Shown in pieces: positions 31,233 to 44,204 of a DNA stretch of 64,000 bases. The position numbers were made by a program, and so were the translations under genes. Source of the stretch: Trichoplusia ni. Taxonomy: Eukaryota; Arthropoda; Insecta; Lepidoptera; Noctuidae. The stretch's first letter is position 1. Each line of letters starts with the position of its first letter. The stretch covers positions 6,651,834 to 6,715,833 of the forward strand of contig NC_039490.1 in assembly GCF_003590095.1 (NCBI RefSeq), written 5' to 3'. The notes under the pieces were generated by a model. It was given only the letters and a program-made list of their open reading frames with translations. It made no database searches and was not told the DNA's origin.

Positions 31233-31419
31233 AAGTTTCGAAACAGATATCCACCAAAATGCGCCTTATACCTTTGTGATAAGAGCGACGTAACATCGAA
31301 ATGGTATCACTTACGTTCTTGACTGTAAAGTTTCGAAACAGAATACACGAAAATGCATCTTATATCTTTGTAATAAGAGCAATGTCATCAAAATGTATTC
31401 AGTTATATTGTTGACTCTA
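31233..31419. repeat. Two tandem units of about 95 bp
   Basis: Both units begin AAGTTTCGAAACAGA (31233 and 31328). They share AAAATGC.(C/T)CTTATA.CTTTGT and TAAGAGC, and end TTGACT(G/C)TA. The diverged tandem duplication contains no coding frame. Confidence 0.85.
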
Positions 31420-31631
31420 CATTGTAGAGACACAAGTGTTATTAATCAAAGTCAGACAATAGTCCTTGGTGTGGAAATGGGAAGCAATCCTTTTAATATT
31501 TTATAGTTTAATGTATTGCTTTTAAAGGGAAACGTATTTGATTATTATTGATTGTTGGTTTTACTAGATAATGTAGCTGTGTTTCTGACAAACAAACGAA
31601 TATTTGTATATTTACACCAATAGGTTCTATA

Positions 31632-31718
31632 GTAGATTCGCAGCTCGTCGCTAAGCTATAACCGCATAAGTGAATCGATCACAGTTTAAGCTACGTTTGA
31701 CGCGGTTGGTCCGAAGAT
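31632..31718 (+). mobile_element. 5S-rRNA-derived SINE, head only
   Basis: CAGCTCGTCGCTAAGCTATA at the left, then TTTGACGCGGTTGGTCCGA AGATGGG, matching the other two heads. It stops at GATGGGACG, so the body is lost. By eye the segment from GATCACAG to GATGGG aligns with 5S rRNA. Confidence 0.8.
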
Positions 31719-32999
31719 GGGACGTTCGAATACTAAATTCTCAGTTAGTAAAAAGACAACACACAGATATAGACAAATGAAGTATATTTTAAATAGAATT
31801 TGCGGTTGACCTAACTACTCTTTGTTAAGAGCTTAACTAAGCGACGTTGAAGTCAGAACCAAGTTCTCTTGTCAGTTATATTATTAGGCTATAGAGTTAA
31901 CCTGACTTTAGGCGTCAAAAACTTCGATAGACTATATATTTTTGACTTTATATAAAATTACAAACTTACAAAATTCGAAACCAAAATAAATACATTTTAA
32001 CAGCGTTCTTGTCTACCTTAGTACCTATTTTAAACTATTTCGCCTCGCAAGAGATAGATTTATCGTTGCACTAATTTAAGTCGTTAGTCAACCTATCATA
32101 TACTAGTCACCAAGTATATGATACAATAATTCTAAGGCAACTGCATCTATATACAACTTTAAAATACATCAAACGTTATCAGTCAGACGAAAACTACTAC
32201 TACGAAACTACGAAAGCATCATATCGCACGCATCGGACGTGCCGGACGGACGCCCGGAACGTGTAGTGATGACGCGATTACGGCGTCAGGCAAGACTGCC
32301 CGCGTCAGAACGATGGCGTTTGGTTTATAGTGTGCCATATGTTTAGTTATGCTAGAAATACTACAGGGCCCCGATTCTGCTATTTTATCATGGCCGATGA
32401 ATGCATGGTAATTGGATTAAATTTGAAATTATTCCTATTCTCTACAGCATTATGCCAACACAATAATTAAAAAATCATTCTATTGACCTTGAGTGTACCG
32501 TCCCGTACTGAACTTCTAATTATTGTGTAGGAAAAATACTTCAGTGTGTCGTTTTGAGCCAATTTTAAATAGGCCATTCAAAATCGGCCATTGTAAATAG
32601 CAGAAGTCATGAAATTATGTTGTGTAGACAAAATATCTTTCAAGAATTATTTATTTTAATAATGGTTTACCTAATCTTACAAATATGACACTAATATTAT
32701 AAACCTATATATTAAGATATCTACCTACCACTTCAACAACTAGAAGCTTGATGATACAGCTACCAAACCAGAGGCAAGTCCAGCTAAACAAATATTACAA
32801 ACCAGAGCTACTAAGATTTTTGTAAGAGATAAACATAATAATAGTTTCTAAACCAGCTCCGGAATCAAACCTACGATCTTACAACTGACAGCCGCACTTA
32901 CACCTGACTAATGACAAAGCTATTGTGATATTTATGTAACTACCTTACCACCTAAGTCGTTAACTACCTTTACTATTTGGCTTGTTAAATATTAACTTA
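31719..32999. other. Intergenic; GC-rich patch and a short hairpin
   Basis: No gene recognised. A GC- and CpG-richer patch at 32225-32320 could be regulatory. A perfect 11-bp stem occurs at 32094-32104 / 32113-32123 (TATCATATACT), loop AGTCACCA. Confidence 0.5.
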
Positions 33000-33259
33000 C
33001 TAGCTGTTGCCCGCGACTTCGTCCCCGTGGGTAGAAGATTAGAAGTTATGATTTATACCTGCCCTGTTTTTTTTTCACATTTTCCATTGTATCTTTGCTC
33101 CTATTAGTCGCAGCGTGATGTTATATAGCGTATAGCCTTCCTTGATAAAAGGCCTATTCAACACAAAAAGTTTTTTTCAATTCGAACCAGTAGTTCCTGA
33201 GATTAGCGCGTTCAAACAAACATACAAACAAACTTTTCAGCTTTATATATTAGTATAGA
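33000..33259 (-). mobile_element. Non-autonomous Helitron, intact ends
   Basis: On the minus strand it runs from TCTATACTAATATATAAAGC (5' TC, preceded by A) to a GC-rich hairpin (CCACGGGGACGAAGTCGCGG) and CTAG followed by T. The element is 260 bases, with both ends and the A|T target context preserved. It is one of the best-defined elements in the window. Confidence 0.85.
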
Positions 33260-34770
33260 TTTAAACCATGAGTAGTAACGTGGACTTAATAACAAAGGGT
33301 TAATTAAAATTTGATTTTATTGCTTGGAAAAATGGTATGGCTATAGAAATAAAAGTAGTTTTTTGAATCAATATTCATTTACTATAAATCGATGTAGTAC
33401 TAACGGCGACTGGTGGCCGATCGCGTGAAGTCATTGCTCATCGTTATGACAACCGTTTACAGGATCATACATTACTAGCTGATCCGGGGAACTTCATGTG
33501 CCAGGTACATTTCTGAATGTAAGTCATCCAGGGCGCCATACAACCGCATACAAAAGAAACATGTAAATCGGTCCAGATGTTAAGAAGTTCTTTACAAAAT
33601 TTTACTTAATATTATTCACGTGATGAGTTTGTTTGCATGAACACATCATATTATTTTATCTGTCGTTATGTTTCGGCTAATCTCTTAAATGGCTAGATGA
33701 TTTAATAAGGACTAAACAAAACTAGTTTTATTTAATAAATAAAGAGTACATTTTGTTAAATCCCACGCGGACGAAGTCACGGCTACAGTTTAGTTTAAAA
33801 TATAACTGTAGTCACATTGTATGTTCAACAATATCGTTTTATATTCGCATAAAACACGCATTGTAACAATCTTGTTAAGGTGTTACCCAATTAATATGGA
33901 CGCTTTGATCATAAACTTAATTAAACCAAACTCGTTTGTTTCCGCTAATAAGAGAGAACGGAAACATAATAATTGGTTCTTAATATTTTCAATATAAATT
34001 TAATTTTGTATATTATTCGTGTCGATATTAAGATGAATCATTTGTAGGAGTTCGTGCTCAAAGGAGTATATATTGGAACCCTATTAGGCTGGGTTTGTTT
34101 AATGTTTATCTGTCTAACCATCTTTTACCAAGCTGTATGTGAACTGTCAAGAACAGTGATAATTAGATAAATGTTTTTCTATCATCATCTTCTCAGCCTA
34201 TAGCTGTCCACTGCTGGACATAGGCCTCTCCATACTTCCACATTTCTATATAACCCCTAAAGAAGCAATAAATAATATCAATCAAAATCGTGGTTAACCA
34301 TCCCTTGTTAAGGTCATAAACATGGTCCGCGGCGACCATTTTAATTTTAAATTTGTTTTTCTTTTAACTAAAACCTATAACTTATATGCAGGAAACCATC
34401 GGAAAGTTATCTATTAAATTGTAGGTAACAATACAAGGCGCAACTAGTCAAAAATGGATGACTCTACATTTCATCTTCCTTGCAATATGACATTTAAAAT
34501 GGTCGTCTTTGTCATCTTAATTAAATCCATTTGCAACGGTAGTTAACAGTTTACATTGATAATGGTCACAAGTTTGTAAAGTTTCCCGTTTTATAACCTT
34601 TTGTTGCAAGAATGTTGTAATATTGAGATGAGTAGGAGCCTGCAATGTACACAATTCATGAGGTGCAAGTGACGATATTAGGGCATTCTAGAAGTATTTT
34701 ATCTGTCTTAATAAGGTTGATCAGTTTTCTAAATTTTATTTAAATGACTCTAGAAATACCCCAGTGCATT
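33260..34770. other. Intergenic; Helitron end and LINE tail
   Basis: No gene recognised. 33757-33793 (CCACGCGGACGAAGTCACGG) is a lone Helitron-like 3' end. 34178-34245 contains the reverse-complemented LINE tail CAGCCTATAGCTGTCCACTG CTGGACATAGGCC. Other parts are AT-rich. Confidence 0.6.
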
Positions 34771-34935
34771 TTAGGTCACCATATCGAAGTCACTGTCGAC
34801 GTGTCGAGAGGTTGATTCCCGCGAAGGACAATTTTTTCGTGATTTATGAATGCTTGCTCTGAGTCTGGGTGTCTTGTGCAAGTGACTAGAATGTGTGTGA
34901 AACCCCCTTCAACATGAGGATTATTAGTAGTCTTT
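34771..34935 (+). mobile_element. SINE (family A), degraded
   Basis: Plus-strand head remnant (TAGGTCACCATATCGAAGTC, GACGTGTCGAGAGGTTGATTC) and body TGAATGCTTGCTCTGAGTCT GGGTGTCTTGTGCAAGTGAC. Ends near 34930 with the GAAACCCC block. Confidence 0.78.
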
Positions 34936-35234
34936 AAAAAAATTTCTATAATAATTAATAATTCTATTTGCCTGTATTATGAGCAAAACTGTCGCTAGAT
35001 AGCTAACTTTTGACTAGAGACAGCCAACCAGCCCACAGCAAACAGTTCCATCACTTTTCCACAACAGAAAATTAGTTTATACATAACATATACATACATT
35101 GTCAGAGGGGATGCTCTAACAATTTACTAACACCTAAATGCACTTTAAAAAAGTCTCTAACGATCCATTACTTTTTTTATTATTAATTTCGAAAAAAATA
35201 GTTAATTAGTTTCCGCTACATCCCTTGTTTGCGG

Positions 35235-35345
35235 CAGCCCCCGCACTCAGGATCTACGCTCCAGCACGCGCCGCGACAGATGCGCGTGCGCACCTGTCGT
35301 GTCGCCTATCGACACTATGCGCTGTTGCGTAGATAACGATACTTT
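35235..35345. promoter_or_regulatory. GC island with NRF-1/Ewg-type palindrome
   Basis: A CpG-rich block in AT-rich DNA. TGCGCGTGCGCA at 35281-35292 is, on the minus strand, a full match to the NRF-1 consensus (Y GCGCAYGCGC R); the insect protein is Erect wing. ACGCGCCGCG precedes it. No exon with clear coding potential adjoins, so a promoter for a noncoding exon or enhancer is inferred. Confidence 0.45.
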
Positions 35346-35387
35346 TTGGATAGTTTTGTTTGTTTGGTGCATCAGTCTTATATAATA

Positions 35388-35515
35388 CTAGCAAACGTGG
35401 TTGTTTCATACTTAAAAATGAGTTCTAGGGAATAAAAAAATTCATGAGAATCGGTAAAGCCGTTTCGGAGGATTTCAATTTAGTACCCCGTGGCACGAGA
35501 ATTACATATATTACA
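35388..35515 (-). mobile_element. Non-autonomous Helitron, same family as 10763
   Basis: Minus-strand 3' end AACCACGTTTGCTAG followed by T at 35387, internal AAATCCTCCGAAACGGCTTT ACCGATTCTC, and 5' end near TAATTCTCGTGCCACGG. Confidence 0.72.
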
Positions 35516-36225
35516 CATTCATAGGTTAAATAAAATCATCATTTAAAATGCTGTATAGTTCAATGATAATTAATAATGAGATATGAGAGCTTTTCTTTTT
35601 TGTTTATTAAATGGAAGACTTACCTTTATGCAACTCAAGATGATCTTTAGTGCTGGGTGGTATTCCTACATGCACCATCCTGGTTATGTAAATACTTATG
35701 TCAAACCCTAGGGATTACCGGTCCTTGAAGGACCCTCTTCAACAGCGAGTGTAAAAGCCCTACCATTCACTCCTTCCAAGGACATTCTTTCTTACCATCA
35801 ACTGATAATATCTAGTTGCAGACTTACGGACAGTTAGACATGCATCAGAATCTTTTCTGGTCATTTTTTGATACTATTAGCTCAGAAAATCTAGTGGCAA
35901 ACTGGCGGATATTCGGACAGACATCGGAGTCTTAGCAATAGGAATAGGATTCAGTTTATCCTCTGGATTTGGAACCCATTAAAATTACTACGAACATTTG
36001 TTAAAAATAGTAGCAGTGCCCTATGTTCCTATGTCGCAAGTTCAAGACCTAGCCAACGCTATTCCACTATAAGTACCAAGTGGCACTATTACCTTAGCTC
36101 CAGTGTTCTCAATTAGCTGTAATGTCAAGTCATTATCAATTCTCTCGGCCATTTATATCCACATTACCCTGGTTTGTGTCTACAATATGTTATAAAGCTG
36201 TTAACGTATTTCATGGACTATCAGT
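35516..36225. other. Unassigned sequence
   Basis: No gene recognised. 35640-35800 is of higher complexity (ACTTACCTTTATGCAACTCA, GGGATTACCGGTCCTTGAAG) and might be a repeat, but I cannot place it. Confidence 0.4.
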
Positions 36226-36229
36226 TCGC

Positions 36230-36525
36230 TTTAATTTTTTAGGGTTCCTTCACCAAATGGTAAAAACTGAAGCTCGGCTATCCGCCCGTCGGACCAGGCT
36301 TTATCTCAGGAACCGTGATAGTAAGTTAATTAGAATTTTCACATGCTACGTATTTTTGTAAGCCGCTGTAACAAAAATGAAAAAAAAAACATCAAGTTTA
36401 AGCAGCGGTTACTGAGGTCATAAATTTGATAGGTGTCAATATAATTTGTATCTGATTGTTTTTTCTCTACCTAGTTACCGAATTGTACGGAACCCTTAGT
36501 CAAGTTCGCACTTGAACAGTCTTTA
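36230..36525 (+). repeat. Dispersed repeat, 'GGTTCC...CGGAACCC' type
   Basis: Begins AGGGTTCCTTCACCAAATGG, contains CCGTCGGACCAGGCTTTATC TCAGGAACCGTGATAG, and ends TACGGAACCC plus CAAGTTCGCACTTGAA. Related fragments are at 41262-41430, 41700-41860 and 60962-61100. This is a common lepidopteran dispersed repeat; I cannot name its class. Confidence 0.7.
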
Positions 36526-38800
36526 TTGAAATGCTTAGTATTACTGTTTATTTCTATAGGAGACCAGGTTTCTGTGATTCAAATATAGGTATACCTATTT
36601 AGCTTGATAGTTTACTTTCTTAGTCAGAAATATGAGTTACGATTCTGGATTAAATATGTAGTTTTAACAGAAAGCCAAGCAAGGAGAGGCAATTATAAAA
36701 AAAACGCAATATTCGTAATATTAAAAGATGTCGGATGGTTAAGTGTTTAGGGCAGTTATTAACTTTTTACAAAAGTGTTTCCATGTAGTACTCTCGACCT
36801 CAACTTCTTGAAGCAGAGTTCTTGTTGTGGAAGAGGTACGGAGCTTTACATTATGTAGACCTGTCACGCTCTCACATCGGCAGCATTCTTACTTCAAGAG
36901 GTTTTAAAGAATACATAAATATAACCGGGTGGTAGACTCACTGGCGTCCGTAATATATATTTTTTGTACACAACGCCATCTTGTCTTAAACTGTATTTGA
37001 ACTCTTTGTAGTTAAATGACACCGAGACAAAACAAAATGATCGGGATCGGGAATCGAACCCAAGACCAACAGGCCAGTCAAAATGCAATAACATTGGGAC
37101 CAGTTTAAGAAAGATTTTCAACAAATCTCGAGACCATTTGAAAACAATAAAAAACCTAATAAATATATAAGATTTAGAATGATTTCCATTAATAGTGAAG
37201 GCGACCTAGAATTAGTTTAAATAAAAATTCTTAAACTGCTGCTAATTAAGTATACTTATATATTTAATCTATACTAAAACAGCGAAAATAAGTATTCTGT
37301 TTGTTTGACGAAGCTTATCTCTGTTCAGGCTGGCCTAATTGTAATGGAACTTCTGTTGATAGATAGGTAACGTGTTGGGGTAAAATGTATGTCATTTTAA
37401 CCGACTTAAAAAAGGGGGTGTCAGCAGGTCCCAATTCGTCTTTTTTTTGTTTATTACTTCGGAAATTGGGACTGGATGAGTTAATTTTGATGATTATTTT
37501 TTTATTTAACGTCATAAAGTCAACATATCAAATTTCATCACGTCTGTTGTATCTATGTTTTTCTTGTTAAAACAATATTATTTAATACAAATTAGGATTT
37601 CACATTAAACATTTGAAAACCCATGATATTTCCAAACTTTATAATTATATCAATATAGGCGAACAAAATCGCGAGCATAACTAAGTTAAAGAAATTTGAT
37701 CGAATATGTAAATATACTTAACAAGAAAAATCATTAATTTTTTATGACACAATTCTATACGGTCATTGTTCATTCTGATTCCTTAATTAAAGTATTAATC
37801 ACTTAATTATGTTTTTGTCTAGACTAATTCGGTAGCTGGTTTAGCCACAGCATTCATTAATTATTCTAGATTAAATATCTGTGAATAATTTATATGCCTA
37901 AGATTTTAGATGTTCTGCAACAGCTGTGTAGGTAAAAGGTTTATTGTATTTTCAATTTTTATCTTTTAACGGTTTAATGAGAATGAACCACCGTCTTAAA
38001 AATCTCTCATAAATCATTAATGGGTCAAATTATTTGCAACCCACAAACATATTTATGAACTTAACAAATTGCTTAACCTTGATCTTTATTTTAGTATTTG
38101 TTGTTATAAGCGCTGCAGAAAAACATCATCTGCAAAAATTCACTTCTTTAGCTGCGACCGTTCATGAGATACAGCCTGGTATTGGACGGACAAACGCACA
38201 GAAACACTTCATTAAAAGACTTTTTTTTATCCTTTGCCTACGAAACCCTAAAAAAATGAAAGATTTTAAAAGTTAAAATAAAAATGTTAAACACAACTTA
38301 ATAATGTTTATTTACGTATATTAAGTTAAGCTTAAAATCTTGCTTAAATTAAGAAGAAGTTAAGATACGTGCAATTATTTCTCAACATAATTTCGAATTT
38401 AAATTAAGACCACACATGTCATACTTAGAAGTCTCTTAACTTAAGTGCAATATTTGCACCTTAATGGTATTCTAGCAATTAAGCTGAATAAGAAACATAA
38501 ATTTTTGTTTAGCATTTTAGCAGCTAATAATATCAGGATGTATGTGACATAGTTCCCCACCTTCGCATCGTTCTTTTCTGGTAAAAAGAGGGCAATTAAT
38601 ATTTAACTCTATGCTCGTGCACTTTTGGGAGATTACCATTTTTTATATTAAGAATTTGGTTTCAGGCAAGGGACATTTCTCCTTTTTGTTTTTCAATTAC
38701 ATTTCCCATCAGTTATAGCCTCCGTCATTTTCATACATCGTTGCAATTTTTAACACTTCTTGCTCTAAATTTTTAATGACGTTTTTAAATACTCTAAGGA
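36526..38800. other. Intergenic, AT-rich
   Basis: No gene recognised. A tRNA-like B box on the minus strand (TGGTCTTGGGTTCGATTCCC, near 37047-37070) marks a SINE remnant. 37383-37445 has the common motif ATTTTAACCGACTTAAAAAA. Confidence 0.5.
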
Positions 38801-38935
38801 AGGTTCACAAACATTCAAGTCACATGCACAAAGACACCCAAGACTCTAGACTTTAAAACTGCATTTGTGGATCACACCAACTCTTGTCTACGCGGTGATC
38901 GTACCCGGTACTTGTCGCGCACTATGGATGATTCT
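38801..38935 (-). mobile_element. SINE (family A), degraded
   Basis: Minus-strand body GTTCACAAACATTCAAGTCA, CATGCACAAAGACACCCAAG, then a decayed B box region around CGGTGATCGTACCCGG. Confidence 0.75.
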
Positions 38936-40024
38936 TAAATCTTGTTATATCTACTATTATGGTTGCTCCTTGGTCCCTGCAATACGATACCGTAGAAAAT
39001 ATAACAGACATTTGGCTATTATATAAATAGGTAAGTATACCGAATTAAGAGCTTAATATTTTTACCACTTGATAAATAGTTCATAAATATTGTATTTTTA
39101 TAAAATACCTCATTATTGCAAATTAAAACGGACTTAGCATCATTTAAATTTAAATAATAATAGATTTGGAGTGGCGCTTTGACACTTGTCGTATCTAATA
39201 ATACTATTTAAAAACCTTATTTGAAATATGCACCATAATTTAAATATCAATATTTAAATAATAATTCTAAAAGTCATAGATATTTAGGAATATAATAGAT
39301 TTTATGCTTCACACTATTATATTACATAATAATTCAAATAAACAGGTGTTCTATTCTCTAATATTTGAATAGCGATAAAATATAGTTTTATAAAATTCTT
39401 AAATATTATTTAATAGTATTCTTAAAATACATATTTATTATTTAATATTCAAATATAATTTACGCAATTTGCATCAAATATTCTGATGACAATTCGTTTA
39501 TTTGCATTTTAATATAGTTCTTATTTTCTTATACCTCCAGTCTATATAATTATTAAAATGTTGTTTATTTATGTTCGATTCTTTTGTTTTTGACAGGGTT
39601 TTTGAGCGAATGGTTATTAAAGATAATTAGCTACAGCCGTTAGTTTTAACAGTTTTAGCGATGACTCAGGGTCTATTTTAGCTTTGATTTTCATTATTCA
39701 AGTAAGCTTCGATGAACGTCGTGGCGGCTGCATGGTTCTATCACTTCTATGCAAGGTTATAATTACGCGATTGAGGGTTGCAATGCTACCCAATGCCAAT
39801 CTCAATCCTTTCCTATATTAGAAGGTGCCTTTGACTGCTTTCACTAGTAAGAAAGTTGTTGTATATGAATTCCCTTTTTTCCAAAGTTTCATCTTATTCA
39901 GCGTTAAATAACGTTTGCTGGTAAATGGAAAATGGATACTCTATAACCTCTTAATAATAATTATATCGTACCCTGCATATGAGTTTGTACTAGAAGTTTT
40001 CTATATTCTACAGAGATCCTGTAG
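38936..40024. other. Intergenic, AT-rich
   Basis: Very AT-rich with repeated (T/A)ATTTAAA(T/A) motifs between 39060 and 39480. No gene or classified repeat recognised. Confidence 0.55.
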
Positions 40025-40334
40025 TAGGGATGATGACTGGGTATAAAAAGAAAAAATCTCATTAGTTCCTCAGTTAGATAATTGAAAAGTATGAGACACG
40101 TATTTTTTCCTTTTTCAGAAAAAACTAGAATTGACAAAGATTAACTGCTTTAAAGTTTAGGAGAGGGGGCTTGTGACGTAACGATAGAGTAAAATTTATA
40201 CTCAATCGTGACGTCACGCGTAAGTTTCATTCACTGGTCAATTTATGTTTGCGGGACAAATTAAAAAAACGTATCCATTATTATACAAAAAACTACAAGA
40301 CGGACACTGCAAAAAAAAATTGTCATCATCCCTA
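40025..40334. mobile_element. MITE with 11-13 bp TIRs, TA target
   Basis: Terminal inverted repeats TAGGGATGATGAC (40025-40037) and GTCATCATCCCTA (40322-40334), with TA at both outer edges, suggest a Tc1/mariner-type non-autonomous element of about 310 bases. It contains no ORF of note. Interior sequence recurs at 30672-30880. Confidence 0.75.
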
Positions 40335-43090
40335 TTGCACATATAATTGCAAGTGTGCGAGAGAGACAAAGTTCTACATTCTGCGGTACTCTGTCAGTTG
40401 CCACGTTTCCACAATTACAATACTATTCCTTTAAAATATCTCAGTAGGCCTTCTGTACAATCCAAACTATGTTAATACCTATTCTACGAACATTTTCGAG
40501 GGTCATTACAAATGGATTTTGTTAGTAAATTAGTGTCATTAACCATTTGAGTGGTGGAGCGAGACACGTATTGTGATGTCAAGTGTACGACACTTGGACT
40601 TATTATAGTATACGTTATAGTAAACTGGGGGAGTACAGTCCGGTACATAACTAGTTAAAATATATATAATAATTTATAAAGGAACTGTATCTTGTTTTAT
40701 TTTAACTTATATTTAAGAGGCATCAGAACACCCAAGATCACTGTATCTGCCCTATCGTTTCTTTTACATAAAACTTGTCATTCTCACCGTATTTCAAATT
40801 TAATTCGCATCCTTTTATTCTTTTTCTTCCAGGTTCAATTGCATAAAAATATGCAAGACCATATATTTTATACAAACTGGCTAACTTAAGAGCACATTTT
40901 TGCAACTTATTTAATAATTAAACGTTAAGTTAAACAATGGTGTAAAGGTATTTAGTAGTTTAAGAGTAATGTGAGTATTAACGAACCTACGTAAAAACAA
41001 CATCAACGAAACTATTCATAATTGATTAATAGTCGTAAATAATTTATTTATTATGCGTAAGTAAGTAACTATTTTTGATACATCTCTTTCTTTCGCAGTC
41101 CGTTAATAAGATCACTATCAAATATTAAAGAGTTACTATTTTTGTTCTCGACTGTACTACTTAACTTAAGTGCGTTTTATTAAAAAGCTTGTGTTTGTTT
41201 TATGTGAGTTTCTCTGTGATTGAGATTTATGACAAGGTACACATTTAGGTACTATTACTAAGGCAACGTTGTCTGTTCGTTCGTCCGTCACAAGGCTGTA
41301 TCTCAGGAACTGTGGTAGCTGGATAATTGACATGCTCGCAGATGATGTAGTATCTATTATCATTGTAACAGCAAATACAAAAAATAAAGATGAAGGTACG
41401 AGGTTAAGAAAGGGTTGTTACGCTCGTAAATTAGATTTTCTTTAGCCTATTTGTACGAAACCTTCTCTATATAATATATTACGTGTATAATGAAGATCGA
41501 AGAAAATATTTAACTTAAATTAATGCAAATGACAGTGGTTTTGCATTTGCAGATTGTAAAATAATTAAACTCTTGTTCCAGCATCTTGCCTTCGTTCAAG
41601 TTTTCTCAGTTAGTAATGCATTACGTAAGAAGTAGAACTGTTTCTATGAAATACTATATTAGAATAAAATTGTAGGTAGTATCTAATACCTATAATTATT
41701 TCTGAGGCACAGCTTGTTGTACGAACGTCCGTCACCAGGCTGTATCTCATGAAGCGTCATAAAAAGATAGTTAAAAACTTCACAGGTGATATTTGTGTTG
41801 TCACTATAAAAAGAAATAATAAAAACAAAAAACCGAGGCTAAGCAATGTTTGGTACGGTCATGAAATTGTTAGGTGAACATTTTTGAAAATTTTACCCGT
41901 TAATACGAAATTGATACTTGACTGGTTTTTTTCAAAACTTTTGTTTAATCATAACATTTTTTTTACCTTAAATTAAATTAGCCCAAATTATACACTTCTT
42001 ATTGACTTGTGACTCCAAAAAAAAGTACAAAAAGATTGCCCTTTTACATTTCCTTCCTGAGGACTAGCTCGAAATGTCAAGCAATGTCAACAATGTCTGT
42101 CAAGTCAAAGTTACGTAACCTGCTGAAAGAGAATATCATTCCGCTATATTCGATTCATTCTTAGGGTTTAACATGCCCTAAGATTACTTAATCATTTAAG
42201 CTAGCAAAAATTTAACTTGTTTACGACAGCTGACTGTTATTTACAAAGCAAAATTATATTCTAACAATTACAAATAATTCACAAGTACTGACTCATTCTC
42301 GATAATTTATATCTAAGGCGACAGGTGGCCTAGAGTCCTACCACAACCTCTTAAAGCAAGAATGTGTATTCCTGGAATCGTAAGAGCGAGATAGCGCGCT
42401 ACATGATGTAAAGCGGCATCTCTTTCCCGCACCCGCAATGATATTACTTTAAGACGGAATGTTGATTTGACACTTGAAGTGGTTTTAGACTATAACAGAT
42501 GGCCAAGCGGCCTCCGATTAGGTCCTAAACTAGTCGGGCAATTCCGATAAATGCGAGTGAGTTAACCGTTGCATCTTTAAATAATGAATAATTCTCACGA
42601 TAGTTACTATCAAACATACACACAGACAAACACATATAAGTTTGTAATAATAATATTAGTTTGATGAATAGTGATATATTCTGTCAAGGTTACTCGCATT
42701 CTTTTTAGCTACATATATACATATCTCTAAAGTATAGATAAAATATCAGAATGCCAGGTTAATCCATATCAAGTTTTATCAAAATTAGACCAGCTTTTTA
42801 AGCGTTTGACGTAACTAACATACAAATACCATCACAAACTTTCGCAAACTTTACAAACTAAGTAATTCTAACTATACGTCTATAAAGATCCATTTCCCAT
42901 TTTAAAACATCATGAATCATTTACTATACTACGAGTATACTTACTACAATAATGAATAGTAAAAATATGATGTAGATACAACCAAACGTGTTCCTAGCCT
43001 CCACAAATGACCTACTCAATATTATTACTGAACTATGCACTCTATAAGGCAGCATAGCCTTAACTATACTGACTTTATTGTTTGCCATTG
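40335..43090. other. Intergenic; dispersed repeat fragments
   Basis: No gene recognised. Fragments of the 36230 repeat lie at 41262-41430 (TCCGTCACAAGGCTGTATCT) and 41700-41860 (CGTCACCAGGCTGTATCTCA). 42625-42840 resembles a worn Helitron (AATAATATTAGTTTGATGAA; AAAATTAGACCAGC). 42310-42460 is higher in complexity but unassigned. Confidence 0.5.
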
Positions 43091-43099
43091 TTTTTTAGT

Positions 43100-43337
43100 A
43101 CGACAGGTGCGCAAGCGCAGACCCATGCGCCAGTCACTATCCAACTAGCGCGGGAGTCGGTCGTGCGTCGCTCTGGCTAACAAATCACGTGAACGTATTT
43201 TTGAAAATAGAATTTTTCGTGTGTTGTGCTTGTGTTTTGTACTTATTAAACTTGTTGTAAGTAATTGTGTTTGTGAGACGGTGTTTTGTGTGTGTTTCTC
43301 GGATATTTCGTTTTGTTTCTATTTGGATGTTTTTTCG
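43100..43337 (+). promoter_or_regulatory. Candidate promoter and noncoding first exon
   Basis: A CpG-rich block (43103-43180) includes TGCGCAAGCGCA, one base off an NRF-1/Ewg site. It is followed by a G/T-rich, ATG-poor stretch typical of insect 5' UTRs and by a strong donor, TTCG|GTAAGT, at 43337/43338 (another GTAAGT at 43257). If real, the rest of the gene lies beyond the window or in unrecognised exons. Confidence 0.45.
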
Positions 43338-44187
43338 GTAAGTTTTTTTATTTTTTTGATCATTTTATTTTAGTTGTATATAATTATGGTAGTTCTTTAT
43401 GTATGATTCAAATAAAGAGCGTTTCGTTTATTTTATAAAAGAAATCTTACCTTTTTCCAACTTGTTATTGAAGTCTTGTGATTATAAGGAAAATATTTTT
43501 TCTCGAAGTAATTGCTTAGGTAATTGTCTTAGCCATGAATAGCGTTTACGATTATTTTTATGATGTCAGTACTGTCCTTGTTATATAGATAGCTAGAAAT
43601 AATAACAGTATTTTAGGAGATTACGAGATGTAAACAATTTTTCAAAACGAACTCACTTTTACGATTTGATATATTATTGAGATCAGGTTTTTATTAAGAT
43701 ATGCAGAAACTAATTTAATTAATAAAAGTATAGAGTTACAGTATCGTATTTATTACTTTAGTAATTTTTAATGGTCTTATTTAATATACAAGGCTGGTAT
43801 CTACTTGCGATTTAAAAAAAAAAAAAACAATTAATTACAAATACAATTTTATATGAATGTATTAGAAAAACTGAAGAAACTTAGAAATTCGCAAACAGAG
43901 TGAGTCTTAATGCATATTTACTAATCCATATCTACACATAATAATTAACTTTAACATGTAAAATACATTTACACAACATTAATGTGTAAGTATATACTTA
44001 ACAGGATCATTTATGCATTTTTTTCATAAATATAACTATTTTCTGGATAAGGAATCAAAATTTTTAATTTGACTTAAAGAATACAGAACAAATTAATCTT
44101 ATTTTTAGTGAATAAAGGAATAGAGGCTTATTATAGGAAGTTATTCAAAAGTTGCTGTGTTATAAACAAACCTACACACATATACAT
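43338..44187. other. AT-rich sequence (possible long intron)
   Basis: No gene or classified repeat recognised; a poly(A) run at 43815-43828. Confidence 0.55.
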
Positions 44188-44204
44188 AGACGAATCCTGA
44201 AAAT

